Assembly: GCF_029894335.1 (NCBI RefSeq)
Contig: NZ_JARXZC010000028.1
Location: 37,409 to 101,408 of the forward strand
Source of the DNA: Kitasatospora sp. MAP5-34
GTDB lineage: Bacteria > Actinomycetota > Actinomycetes > Streptomycetales > Streptomycetaceae
Direction of reading: 5' to 3'
DNA length: 64,000 bases
Shown: positions 49,292 to 57,407 of the stretch, one piece after another
Numbering within the stretch: the stretch's first letter is position 1
Layout of the letters: each line of letters opens with the position of its first letter
Made by a program: the position numbers and the translations under genes
The notes under the pieces: generated by a model
Database searches by the model: none
Seen by the model: the letters and a program-made list of their open reading frames with translations, nothing else
What the model was told of the DNA's origin: nothing

Positions 49292-50863
49292 CTACTCCCA
49301 GGGCCAGGCGGCGTCCCGGCCCGCCTCGAGCAGCGGGATCAGCCGGAAGGCGGCGTCGGTGAGCCCGCCGAAGGTGTGGCGGTACGCGCCGCCGGACGGG
49401 GCGTGGCCGGTCCGGTAGCCGGCGAGGTTCCAGGTGTAGACCGGTACGTTCGCCGGGATCTCGGCGAGCGGGTCGCCTCCCCAACTCTGGTGTGCCTGCT
49501 CGTCGGTGACGATCACCACCCGGTCGTGGCCCTGGTAGTGGGTACGCACGGCCTTCGCGGTGTCGGTGCCGCCGAGGTTGCCGAAACGCTTCAGCACCTT
49601 GAGCACGGGCTCGCCCTTGCCGACCTCGATGCCGTAGCTGCCGGTGCCGAACTGGACCAGGTCGGCGTCGGCGGCCCGGATCTTCAGGGCGGTGCCGAAG
49701 ACAGCCGCCGAGTCGGCCCGGTTGAGGTCGGTCTGCGCGCTCGGCCGGTCGAACATCGAACCCGACCGGTCGACCAGGATCAGCGTACGGCCGGGCAGCG
49801 AAGGCACGTTGGCGAGCGAGTGCCGGAGTGCGAGCTCCAGCGGGTGCCCCCAGCGCAGTGACGGCGCGTGGCGGTGGGCGGCCAGGTAGCGGAACGGGAA
49901 CTGCCGGGACCGCTTTACCTCCGCCGGGTTGCTGATCCGGCGCGCCACCTCGGCGGCGACCTCGTCCGAGACCCCGGCCTGGTCGAAGTTGCGCAGGTTC
50001 CGGACCAGCGCCATCGAGCCCATCGACGGGATGACCGCCTCCCAGACCGGTGCGTCCAACGGGCCCTGCAGCCAACCGGCAAGTGCCTCCCAGGTCATCC
50101 CGGCGGCGGCCAGCCGGTCGGCGCCGCCGGGGCCGGTGACCACGGCGCGGCGCTGCTCGACGGGCAGGGTGAGCAGCTCGCGGTTGGCCGTCAGCAGCCG
50201 GTCGACGGCCGGCGGAACGGCGTCGTCCGGGTGGTGGCGACGGTCCAGTGCGTACTTGAACAGGGCACCCTGCCAGGGCTTTTCGGGGTGCGGGGCGGGG
50301 TGGGTCAGTTCGAGTACGTCGCCGAAGCGGTAGCCCTTGGAGGCGGTGTCGTACTTGAGCAGCGCCCGCCCGTTGTAGAGCCGCCGGACGGCGTCGGCGA
50401 CGCCGCGCTTGAGCGGCTTCGGCAGCGCGCGGCCGTACCGGGAGGTCCAGTACGCGAGCAACTCGCCCGGCTCGTCCGGGCGCTGGAGCACGGCGTCGAC
50501 CACCTGCCGGGAGTAGCCGGGCGCGTTCGCGTCCAGCCGGGCGCGGGTGAACTCGGCCGCGCCGACCAGGGAGGCGGTCCGCATGAAGGCGCCGTAGCGC
50601 AGCCAGCGGAGCAACCCGAGCGTCCACTGCGGGTCGCTGACGGCGAGTTCGCGGACCAGCGCGGTGAAGCGGTCGTCGCGCTCGCCGCCCTTCTCGTAGA
50701 AGGTGTCCTGGCCGACGAGATTGGTGACTGCCAGCAGGAAGAGTTCGGACTTCGCGTCGCGGAGGAAGCCGGTGCCGCCCTCGTGGTTGGCGGTCTGCTG
50801 CCCGGTGCTGGTCACGGGCGAGACCGGACCGGCCTTGGTCCGGCGGATGTTGAATCGCGACAT
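49292..50863 (-). CDS. rsr: Ro60-like TROVE/vWA RNA-binding protein (Rsr)
   Basis: A 523-residue bacterial Ro60 orthologue. Residues about 20-350 are the TROVE HEAT-repeat ring. The C-terminal third is a von Willebrand A domain with an intact MIDAS (DRSGSM, then GTDT and VIVTDEQ). Ro60 binds Y RNAs on its outer face and misfolded RNA ends in its hole; in Deinococcus and Salmonella it works with PNPase in RNA decay and stress. ATG 50863 has a GGGGG seven bases upstream. Three tandem Y-RNA-like elements lie immediately upstream on the same strand, the nearest ending 60 bp away. Confidence 0.92.
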   Translation of the reverse strand: MSRFNIRRTKAGPVSPVTSTGQQTANHEGGTGFLRDAKSELFLLAVTNLVGQDTFYEKGGERDDRFTALVRELAVSDPQWTLGLLRWLRYGAFMRTASLVGAAEFTRARLDANAPGYSRQVVDAVLQRPDEPGELLAYWTSRYGRALPKPLKRGVADAVRRLYNGRALLKYDTASKGYRFGDVLELTHPAPHPEKPWQGALFKYALDRRHHPDDAVPPAVDRLLTANRELLTLPVEQRRAVVTGPGGADRLAAAGMTWEALAGWLQGPLDAPVWEAVIPSMGSMALVRNLRNFDQAGVSDEVAAEVARRISNPAEVKRSRQFPFRYLAAHRHAPSLRWGHPLELALRHSLANVPSLPGRTLILVDRSGSMFDRPSAQTDLNRADSAAVFGTALKIRAADADLVQFGTGSYGIEVGKGEPVLKVLKRFGNLGGTDTAKAVRTHYQGHDRVVIVTDEQAHQSWGGDPLAEIPANVPVYTWNLAGYRTGHAPSGGAYRHTFGGLTDAAFRLIPLLEAGRDAAWPWE

Positions 50864-50923
50864 GGTGCAGCCCCCTGCTGGATGGTTCAGAAATGGTCCA
50901 GAAGAGGGAGGCATGGCAGAACA

Positions 50924-51023
50924 GGGGTGCCCGAGTTCGGAGAGCGGCGGTGGCATTACGGCTTCGACGCACCCCGGAGGGCACTCCACTGGAAGTAGCC
51001 ATTGCCTGCGCACCGGGCACCCC
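50924..51023 (-). ncRNA. Y-RNA-like element 3
   Basis: About 100 nt. Terminal helix: GGGGTGCCC at the 5' end (51023-51015) pairs perfectly with GGGCACCCC at the 3' end (50932-50924), extendable by a G-C and a G-U pair. Directly inside the helix comes the 23-base conserved element (51014-50992) shared with the two neighbours. The loop holds GC-rich short stems but no clear tRNA mimic. It lies 60 bp before the Ro60 start. Ends are inferred from the pairing only. Confidence 0.6.
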
Positions 51024-51032
51024 GGCGCTGTG

Positions 51033-51137
51033 CCTCCCGAGATCAAGTGTGGCGGCGGTGTTTGCGCGGGTTCGAACCGCACGCCCCCATGGGGGACGTT
51101 TCACCAGAGAAGTAACCGCTGCCGACGCACCGGGAGG
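51033..51137 (-). ncRNA. Y-RNA-like element 2 with a T-arm mimic
   Basis: About 105 nt. Terminal helix: CCTCCCG (51137-51131) with CGGGAGG (51039-51033). The conserved 23-base element (51131-51109) follows at once. The loop contains a T-arm-like hairpin, GTGCGG-TTCGAAC-CCGCGC (51082-51064), but no recognisable D-arm. Only nine bases separate it from element 3 and 25 from element 1. Confidence 0.65.
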
Positions 51138-51162
51138 TGCGGCAGATCTATTCAGAATTTGG

Positions 51163-51300
51163 TGTCCAGAGAACAGAAGCGGCTGAGGTGACGAAGCCGC
51201 TCTCCCAACTGAGCTACACCGACCTTAAGTCGGTGACGGGATTTGAACCCGCGACCTGCCCATTAACAGTGGAAGTAACCTCTGCCTGCGCACCTGGACA
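51163..51300 (-). ncRNA. YrlA-like Y RNA with circularly permuted tRNA mimic
   Basis: About 138 nt. Terminal helix: TGTCCAG (51300-51294) with CTGGACA (51169-51163). Just inside lies the conserved 23-base element (51294-51272), whose GGTTACTTC-type core recalls the Ro-binding strand of Y RNAs. The loop is a tRNA mimic in permuted order: a T-arm (GCGGG-TTCAAAT-CCCGT), then a 7-bp acceptor-like stem (CACCGAC with GTCGGTG) closed by a 5-base loop. A D-arm (GCTCAGTTGGGAGAGC) follows; there is no anticodon arm. Published YrlA RNAs carry such T/D-arm modules and are encoded beside Ro60 genes. Confidence 0.82.
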
Positions 51301-51364
51301 AGAAGAACCGTATCCCGCCCGCGCTCGTACCCGCATCCGAATTACGGTCCGTCCACGCCCCGGC

Positions 51365-52786
51365 TCAGGCCGGCGCGACCAGCACCAGCCGGGCCCGTTC
51401 GGTCAACTCCCGTACCCGGCGTTCGTCCTGGTACGGCTCCAGGCGCCGCAGCAGCTCCAGCACGTAGTCGCGGCTGCGCTGCGAGGAGATCCGGCCGGCC
51501 ACGTCGACGGCGCGCTCGCCGGCCGCCACGGCGGCCTCCAGGTCGCCGGCCTCCGCCTCGGCCATCGCGGAGACCACCAGCCGCAGCCCGTGCGAGCGGA
51601 CGAAGCCCTCGGTCGGCCGCGCCAGCGCCTCCCGCGTGAAGGCCCGCACCTTGGACGGCACGCCGAGGTCGCGGAAGCACTCCGCCGCGTCGGCGGCCAG
51701 GCGGTCGTAGGCGTAGAAGTCGATCCACGCCGGATCGTGATCCCCGGCGCGTGCCCGCTCCAGCGCGCCCTCCGCTGCGTTGAGCGCCGCCGCACACGCC
51801 GGAGCGTTGTGCGCCTTGGCCTGGGCCCGTGCCTCCACCAGGTGGAAGAAGCTCATCGTCCGGGTCGTCGCCAGGCTGCGATTGCGCTCCAACGCGGCCT
51901 GCGCGAGGTCCACCGCCTCCTCCGCGAAGCCCCGGTAGCTGGCCTGCAGGCTCATCGAGGCCAGTACGTAGCCGCCCAGCGGCACGTCGGCCGCTGCCCG
52001 GGCCAGTCGCAGCGCCTGGATGTAGTACCGCTGCGCGGCCTCGTGCTGCCCGGTGTCGAAGGCCATCCACCCGGCGAGCCGGGTGAGTTCGGCCGTGGCC
52101 CCGAACAGTGCGCGGCCCACCGCGTCGCTGTACGAGGCCAGCAGCAGCGGTGCGGCCTCCACCCGCAGGCACTCCGGCACCATCGAGGAACGCCAGTCGC
52201 CGCCGCCGTACTTGGAGTCCCAGCGGCGGGCCTCCTGGGCCGCCTCGCGGAGTTTGGCGGCGTCCGAGTGGCCCACCCGGTAGCCGGTGAGGTCGGGCGC
52301 CTCCGCCTCGCGGGCCACGGAGCCGTCGGCGGGGGTGATCAGCCAGCGCGAGACCGGCGTCGCGTACGCGGACACCGCGAACGTGCCCGCCAGGCTGTCG
52401 CTCCACCGACCGCCGCCCGGCCCGCGCCGCAGCTCCAGGTCGACCCGCCACAGATCGGTCGCCGACCGCACCGCCTCCGGCACCTCGCGCGGGAATGCCA
52501 GGCCGAGTTCGGGCGTCGGGTCGGTGTCGCCGAGCCCGATCTCGTCCAGCGGAACCGGCCGGCCCAGCTTGCTGCCGATCGCCGTCGCGATCAGGTGCGG
52601 CACCGGGCCCTGCGGGATCATGCCCTTGCTGACCCAGCGGGCCACCGAGGTCTTGTCGTAGCGAAGCGTCAGTCCGCGCTGCGAACCGAGGTCGTTGACC
52701 CGGCGGGCGAGGCCGGCGTTGCTGATCTGGGCGAGGGTGAGGAGCGTACCGAGCCGGTCGTTCGGCCCTCGTGAGCTGACGGTCAT
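51365..52786 (-). CDS. HTH/TPR regulatory protein
   Basis: A 473-residue protein. Residues about 10-75 look like a Cro/XRE-type HTH (LLTLAQISNAGLARRVNDLG then SVARWVSKGMIPQGPVPHLIA). From about 190 on it is helical with degenerate TPRs (AELTRLAGWMAFDTGQHEAAQRYYIQALRLA). This layout matches the streptomycete NsdA/NsdB-like regulator group; which one, if any, cannot be told. ATG 52786 has no ribosome binding site, and a decamer repeat lies just upstream. The frame is open further upstream without resembling protein. Confidence 0.78.
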   Translation of the reverse strand: MTVSSRGPNDRLGTLLTLAQISNAGLARRVNDLGSQRGLTLRYDKTSVARWVSKGMIPQGPVPHLIATAIGSKLGRPVPLDEIGLGDTDPTPELGLAFPREVPEAVRSATDLWRVDLELRRGPGGGRWSDSLAGTFAVSAYATPVSRWLITPADGSVAREAEAPDLTGYRVGHSDAAKLREAAQEARRWDSKYGGGDWRSSMVPECLRVEAAPLLLASYSDAVGRALFGATAELTRLAGWMAFDTGQHEAAQRYYIQALRLARAAADVPLGGYVLASMSLQASYRGFAEEAVDLAQAALERNRSLATTRTMSFFHLVEARAQAKAHNAPACAAALNAAEGALERARAGDHDPAWIDFYAYDRLAADAAECFRDLGVPSKVRAFTREALARPTEGFVRSHGLRLVVSAMAEAEAGDLEAAVAAGERAVDVAGRISSQRSRDYVLELLRRLEPYQDERRVRELTERARLVLVAPA

Positions 52787-52808
52787 GGTGGCGGCGGCAC
52801 CCCCTGGC

Positions 52809-52860
52809 GGTGTCCTGCGTTGTCCTGCGTTGTCCTTCGGCGTCCTGCGGTGTCCTGCCG
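52809..52860. repeat. 10-bp tandem repeats in the regulator's promoter region
   Basis: Five units of about 10 bp (consensus GTGTCCTGCG) between 52809 and 52860, 23 bp upstream of the HTH/TPR gene start. They may be spaced helical-turn binding sites or simple slippage. Confidence 0.8.
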
Positions 52861-53535
52861 ACGTCCGGTTGCTGCTGCGGAGTTGCGCGGACGGCGGCGT
52901 CAGCAGAGGGCGCGGTGTGGAGCCTCCATGCTGCTGCACCTAGAGTAGTCGGCCGCGTTCCGACGGTTAAGGGCTCGCATTCCGGTTGGCGGGAACCCGT
53001 GCCCGGCCGGGGTGTGAACGGGACGGCCGGCGCACGGTCCGCAGCAGGCCCGCGCCCGCTCGCCGGACGGGCGTGCTCCGGTCCCGTGCCGATGTGCGCC
53101 CGGCCGTGCCCCCTGGTCCGAGCGGCAGGTGGGCGATTCGCTGGACGCTGTGGGTCGGCCCGCCGTCGAGGACCCGGCGGGCCGGGGGACACCGCTGCCT
53201 CCATCCCCGCGGGCGGCGGTGGGTCCGGGAGGGCATGCGGATGCCCTCCCGGGCAGTGCAACGCCTTTCGGCCATCTGTGGATGTCCATGACACGGCGGC
53301 ATGGCGGCCTGGCGAAGCGCCGGGGGCGGCCCGGGCCACGGAGGGGGAGGCCCGGTCCGCCCCGAACCGTCGTCACTCCCGCCCGGCGCGGTTGGGGCCC
53401 GGCACGGGTACACATCCAGGCGCTGGGGTCACCGTGGGCACATCCGGTGGCACGATGTCTCCTGACGGTGCGCCACCGCCCGACGCGGTACGGCAGCGGT
53501 ACGGCGCGCCCGGATCCTCGTCAGGTGGAGGCGCG
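52861..53535. other. Gene-poor stretch before the asparagine-synthetase-like gene
   Basis: About 675 bp with long open frames in several phases but none with sensible composition or start. Notable is a perfect inverted repeat of about 12 bp around loop GCGG at 53225-53252 (arm core GGGAGGGCAT). This could be a terminator-like or small-RNA hairpin. A patch near 52930-52960 (CACCTAGAGTAGTCGG) is the most promoter-like part. Nothing else recognised. Confidence 0.5.
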
Positions 53536-55860
53536 ATGCGGTGGCTCACGGGCTGGAGCGGGGGCGCGTCCGGAGCGGGTGCGGGGGCGGCGGCGGGTAC
53601 GTACCGGGCGCCGAGCGCCGTCCGGCCACTGGCCGGGACGGTCCTCTGGAGCGGGCCCAACCCGCTCTGGGCGGTGGGCGACTGGCGCCCCGACGAGATC
53701 CGCCTGGTCACCCTCAGGCCCGGCGTGCCCGCCGTCGTGACCACCGGACTCGGCGGATCGACCGGACCGACGGACCTGACCGGCCCCGTCACCACCCGCC
53801 ACACCCCCGGCGCGCGCAACACCGCTCACGCTGGAGCGCACGCCCCGGTGCACGCCCCAGCGCACGACACCACGCACGACACCCCCGCCACCACCCGCCT
53901 CGCCGTCCTCGGCCGCTGCGGAGCCTCCGACGCCGAACTCGTCGCCGGTCTCGCGGCGGCGCGCGGCGGCGCCGTCCGGCACCTCACCCGCTGGCCCGGC
54001 AGCTACACCGTGGTCCTGCGCTCCGGTACCCGCAGCACCCTGCTGCTCACCGACCTGGCGGGCGCACTGCCGGTCTTCCACACCCCCTGGACGGGCGGTA
54101 CGGCGTACGCCACGGCCGCCCTCCCGCTCGCGGACCTGATCGGCGCCCCGCTCGACACCGGCCACCTCGCCGCCCGGCTGGCCTGCCCCGAATCGCCGGA
54201 GGCGCTCGGCACCGGCACCCCCTTCCTGGGCGTACGGCGCGTACTGCCCGGACACGTGCTCGCAATCCGGGGTGGGCGCCCCTACGCCGAGCCGTACGAG
54301 CCGCCGTACGAGCAGGGGGGCGCGCCGGGGCGGCGCGCGGAGGCGCCGGCGGTGCGCGAACTCACCCGCGCGCTGCTGGAGTCGGTCCGCTGCCGGGTCC
54401 GCACCTCGGCGGTGGCCTCCGACCGTCCCAGGCTCGGCGTGGACCTCTCGTACGGCACCGCCTCGGCGACCGTCGCGCTGCTCGCCGCCGCCGTCCCGAT
54501 CGGCCCCCCGGCCCCGTCCCCGGCCCCCGCGCCCGGCCCGGAGCCGGGTGCGTACCCGGCCGAGGACGCCGAGCGGCCCAGGACGGGCGCGGTGAAGGGC
54601 TCCTGGGCCCGACCGGGCGCCGAGCGAACCAGTGCCGAGCGAACCAGCGCCGAGCGCTCCGGCCCACCGGGGGCGACCCGCCCGCCGCCGCCCGGCGGGT
54701 CCGACGCGCTCACCGCCGTGACGGTCGGCGAGGCGAGTGGCAGCGCACTCGCCGTCGAGGTGCCCAGGCTGCGGCACATCGTGCTCCCGCCCACCCTCCC
54801 GTACGCCGAACTGGCCGACCCGCTCCCCGAGTTGCCGCAGGGCCCGCTCACCGACGAACCCGGCCCCGTCCTGGTCTCGACCGCCCGGATCGGCACCCGC
54901 TTCAGCGCCGGCGGCGCCGACCACCTCACCGGTTACGGCGCCCGCCAGGTGCTCGACGGTCACCCCGCCCGGCTCGCGGACCTGATCAGGGGCGGCAGGT
55001 CCCGCGAGCTGCTGCCGCCCGTGGTGGCACTGGCCGGTGCCGACCGGGCGGCGGGCGGCACCGGCCTGCGCACCCCGGTCGCGATGCTGCGGGCGGCCAA
55101 CCGGCTGGCCAGGGCCCGCTATCCGGAAGCACTCGACGACGCCGCCGTGAAGCTGACGGTGCGTCAGTACCGGACGGGCGCGGCGGGCGAGAGCTCGGCC
55201 GCCGCCCTGGCCTGGTGCGTGCCGGGCCCGGCCGCCCGCTGGCTCTCCGACGACGCGCTCTCCGCCGTCGCCCTCCGGCTCCGGCTGGCCGCCCGTGGGC
55301 TCGCGCCGACCGAACCCCCGGGCGCCCGCCAGGCAAGGCTCGCCCTGCACCGGCGCGCCGCCGAGTACCGCACGCTGGTGCAGGCCACCGAGCAGTACGG
55401 CCAGCGGCTGCACGCGCCGTTCCTCGACAACCAGGTGGTCCGGGCGGCCGGGCTGCTGCCGGACGAGATCCGGCTCCAGCCCGGCGCCCGGCACGCCCTG
55501 CTGCGGGCGGTGCTCACCGGCGCGGGCCGCAGCGACCTGCCCGCCGACTGGGGCCGTGGCCCACGCCCCGACCGGGCCGCTGCCGCCCGGACGGGCCTGC
55601 GACTGGCCGCCGACGGGCTGGCCGAGCTGTTCCGCGAACCGCTGCTGGCGGAGGCGGGCCTGATCGACCTGCCGGCCGTCCGGGCGGCACTCGTACGCGC
55701 CGCCGACCCCCGGGCGGACCTCCCGCCGGGCACCCTCGCGGGGCTGGCCGAGCTGGTCTCCACCGAACTGTGGCTCCGCCGGGTGCGGGCCCGCCGGCAC
55801 GGCTCCTGCTGGACGGGGCTGCCGCTGCCCGAGCGCCGGGCCCTGGCCCGCCCGGCCTGA
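53536..55860 (+). CDS. Asparagine-synthetase-like protein with degenerate ATP motif
   Basis: A 774-residue protein distantly like glutamine-dependent asparagine synthetase and the related lasso-peptide cyclases. The N-terminal 240 residues resemble the Ntn-type half (RWPGSYTVVLRSG, VRRVLPGHVLAIRGG), but no N-terminal Cys nucleophile follows Met. The synthetase half from about 280 has LGVDLSYGTASA where active enzymes have an SGGxDS pyrophosphate loop, and GADHLTGYG in the later region. The middle has a long Pro/Ala insert. ATG 53536 has GGTGGAG five bases upstream. Adenylating activity is doubtful, and no precursor peptide or leader protease is nearby. Confidence 0.75.
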   Translation: MRWLTGWSGGASGAGAGAAAGTYRAPSAVRPLAGTVLWSGPNPLWAVGDWRPDEIRLVTLRPGVPAVVTTGLGGSTGPTDLTGPVTTRHTPGARNTAHAGAHAPVHAPAHDTTHDTPATTRLAVLGRCGASDAELVAGLAAARGGAVRHLTRWPGSYTVVLRSGTRSTLLLTDLAGALPVFHTPWTGGTAYATAALPLADLIGAPLDTGHLAARLACPESPEALGTGTPFLGVRRVLPGHVLAIRGGRPYAEPYEPPYEQGGAPGRRAEAPAVRELTRALLESVRCRVRTSAVASDRPRLGVDLSYGTASATVALLAAAVPIGPPAPSPAPAPGPEPGAYPAEDAERPRTGAVKGSWARPGAERTSAERTSAERSGPPGATRPPPPGGSDALTAVTVGEASGSALAVEVPRLRHIVLPPTLPYAELADPLPELPQGPLTDEPGPVLVSTARIGTRFSAGGADHLTGYGARQVLDGHPARLADLIRGGRSRELLPPVVALAGADRAAGGTGLRTPVAMLRAANRLARARYPEALDDAAVKLTVRQYRTGAAGESSAAALAWCVPGPAARWLSDDALSAVALRLRLAARGLAPTEPPGARQARLALHRRAAEYRTLVQATEQYGQRLHAPFLDNQVVRAAGLLPDEIRLQPGARHALLRAVLTGAGRSDLPADWGRGPRPDRAAAARTGLRLAADGLAELFREPLLAEAGLIDLPAVRAALVRAADPRADLPPGTLAGLAELVSTELWLRRVRARRHGSCWTGLPLPERRALARPA

Positions 55861-55995
55861 GCGCGTCCGGGCCTGAGCGCCTACCGGCCTGAGTGCCTAC
55901 CGCCGCCGGGCGTCCGACCTGAGCGCCTACCGGCTGCCGGGCGTCCGGGCTGACGTTCGATCATGATGAAGTGGACCTGCCCAGAGGAGGCCCTC

Positions 55996-56496
55996 GTGAC
56001 CGATCCCCTCCCGGTGCTCGGCGAGCCGCCCGCCGCCGCCCCGCCCGGAGTCCTGGCCGCCTGCGACGGCTCGGACGGCTCGCTCTGGGCACTCGACCGG
56101 GCGATGACGGAGGCCCAGCTGTTCGCCCTGCCGCTGTACGTCCTGGCGGTGGTCAACCCGTCCCCGACCGGCTACCCGCCGGGGATGGCCGAGCTGGTCC
56201 GGGAGAGCATCGAACGGCTGGTCGACAGCATGGCCGACGGCCTGCGGCGGGCCGTCGCCACCGTGCAGGCCGCGCGCACCGAGCCGTACCAGGGTGAGCT
56301 GGCGCTGCACGTGGTGCTGGGCAACGTGATCGAGGTCCTGCTGTCCTGTACGACCGGCCAGCACACCCTGGTGGTCGGCGCCCGTGGCAACGGCGGCTTC
56401 ACCCGGCTGCTGCTCGGCTCGGTCAGCTCGGCCGCGGTGCACCACTCGGCCTGCCCGGTCCTGATCGTCCCGGCACCGCCGGCGCGGCGCCAGTAG
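55996..56496 (+). CDS. Universal stress protein (UspA family)
   Basis: A 166-residue single Usp domain. The start of the fold is VLAACDGSDGSLWALDRAM, and the ATP-binding signature near the end is VVGARGNGGFTRLLLGSVSS (G-2x-G-9x-G-S). It is therefore of the ATP-binding kind. GTG 55996 with GAGGAGG five bases upstream is preferred over an ATG at 55963. Confidence 0.9.
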   Translation: MTDPLPVLGEPPAAAPPGVLAACDGSDGSLWALDRAMTEAQLFALPLYVLAVVNPSPTGYPPGMAELVRESIERLVDSMADGLRRAVATVQAARTEPYQGELALHVVLGNVIEVLLSCTTGQHTLVVGARGNGGFTRLLLGSVSSAAVHHSACPVLIVPAPPARRQ

Positions 56497-56637
56497 GCCC
56501 AGCAGGCCCAGCGGGCCGACGGTCGGCGCGCGACGATCCGTGCATGCGACATAACGCGACATAGAGGAATTTCCGCAGATCGTTGACGGTTCACCCTTTC
56601 GGACCAGCCACGCCCCCCCGGACAGGAGTCAGCCGTC

Positions 56638-57333
56638 ATGAAGGTCGAGATCTACTCGGACATCGCATGCCCGTGGTGCTACATAGGCAAGCACCGCTTC
56701 GAGCAGGCGCTCGACCGCTTCGCGGGGAAGGACGGCGTCGAGGTGGTCTACCGGCCGTACCAGCTGGTCCCCGACGCCCCGGAGACGGCGACCCCGCACC
56801 GCGCCTGGCTGGCCGAGCGCTACGGGCCGCAGTCCGTCGCGATGGACGCCCGGGTCGCCGAACTCGGCAAGGCCGAGGGCATCGAGTACGACTTCGACGC
56901 GGCGCTGCACGCCAACACCTTCCTCGGGCACCGCCTGCTGCACCTCGCCGAGACCGAGTACGGTGCGGCGGCCCAGGGCGAGCTGAAGGAGCGGTTGCTG
57001 AAGGCGCACTTCAGCGACGGCGTGGACGTCGGCGACCGTGAGCAGCTCACCGAGGTCGCCGTCGCCGCCGGGCTGGACCGGGACCGGGTGGCGGCCTACC
57101 TCGCAGGCGAGGAGGGCGTGGCCGAGGTCCGCGCCCAGCTCGCCGAGGCACGCGAGCTCGGCATCAGCGCGGTGCCGACCTTCGTCTTCGAGGGCAAGTG
57201 GGCGGTCCAGGGCGGCCAGGAGGCGGAGTCCTTCCTGCGCGTCCTGGAGCAGGTGGCGGCCGAGACGGGCACGGCCCCGGCCGCCACCGACGCCGACGGG
57301 CACGCCTGCGCGGACGGCAGCTGCACGATCTGA
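56638..57333 (+). CDS. DsbA-family oxidoreductase (FrnE-like)
   Basis: A 231-residue cytosolic thioredoxin-fold protein. It has CPWCYIGKHRFEQAL at 11-25 (CxxC), a helical insertion, and the cis-Pro loop ISAVPTFVFEGKWAVQGGQ. Two further cysteines occur at the extreme C-terminus (HACADGSCTI), as seen in some FrnE proteins. No signal peptide. ATG 56638 with AGGAG upstream. FrnE-type proteins act in disulfide exchange under oxidative stress. Confidence 0.9.
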   Translation: MKVEIYSDIACPWCYIGKHRFEQALDRFAGKDGVEVVYRPYQLVPDAPETATPHRAWLAERYGPQSVAMDARVAELGKAEGIEYDFDAALHANTFLGHRLLHLAETEYGAAAQGELKERLLKAHFSDGVDVGDREQLTEVAVAAGLDRDRVAAYLAGEEGVAEVRAQLAEARELGISAVPTFVFEGKWAVQGGQEAESFLRVLEQVAAETGTAPAATDADGHACADGSCTI

Positions 57334-57407
57334 CGCCCCTGCCCGCCCGCCCGCCCGCGCCGCCCGCCGCCTCAGCAGACGAAGCGGCAGAGCAGTCAGC
57401 AGACCGG

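Noticed and set aside
51163..51300. A true tRNA gene
   Set aside because: T-arm and D-arm are present but in permuted order, the acceptor stem is closed by a short loop and there is no anticodon arm; a Y-RNA tRNA mimic fits better.
51137..52774. A 545-residue + strand frame opposite the HTH/TPR regulator
   Set aside because: Composition is that of an antisense shadow (Gln/Arg/Pro/His rich), it begins inside the Y-RNA region and has no recognisable domain.
53536..55860. Lasso peptide cyclase
   Set aside because: The synthetase motif is degenerate, and no precursor, RRE or leader peptidase gene lies nearby.
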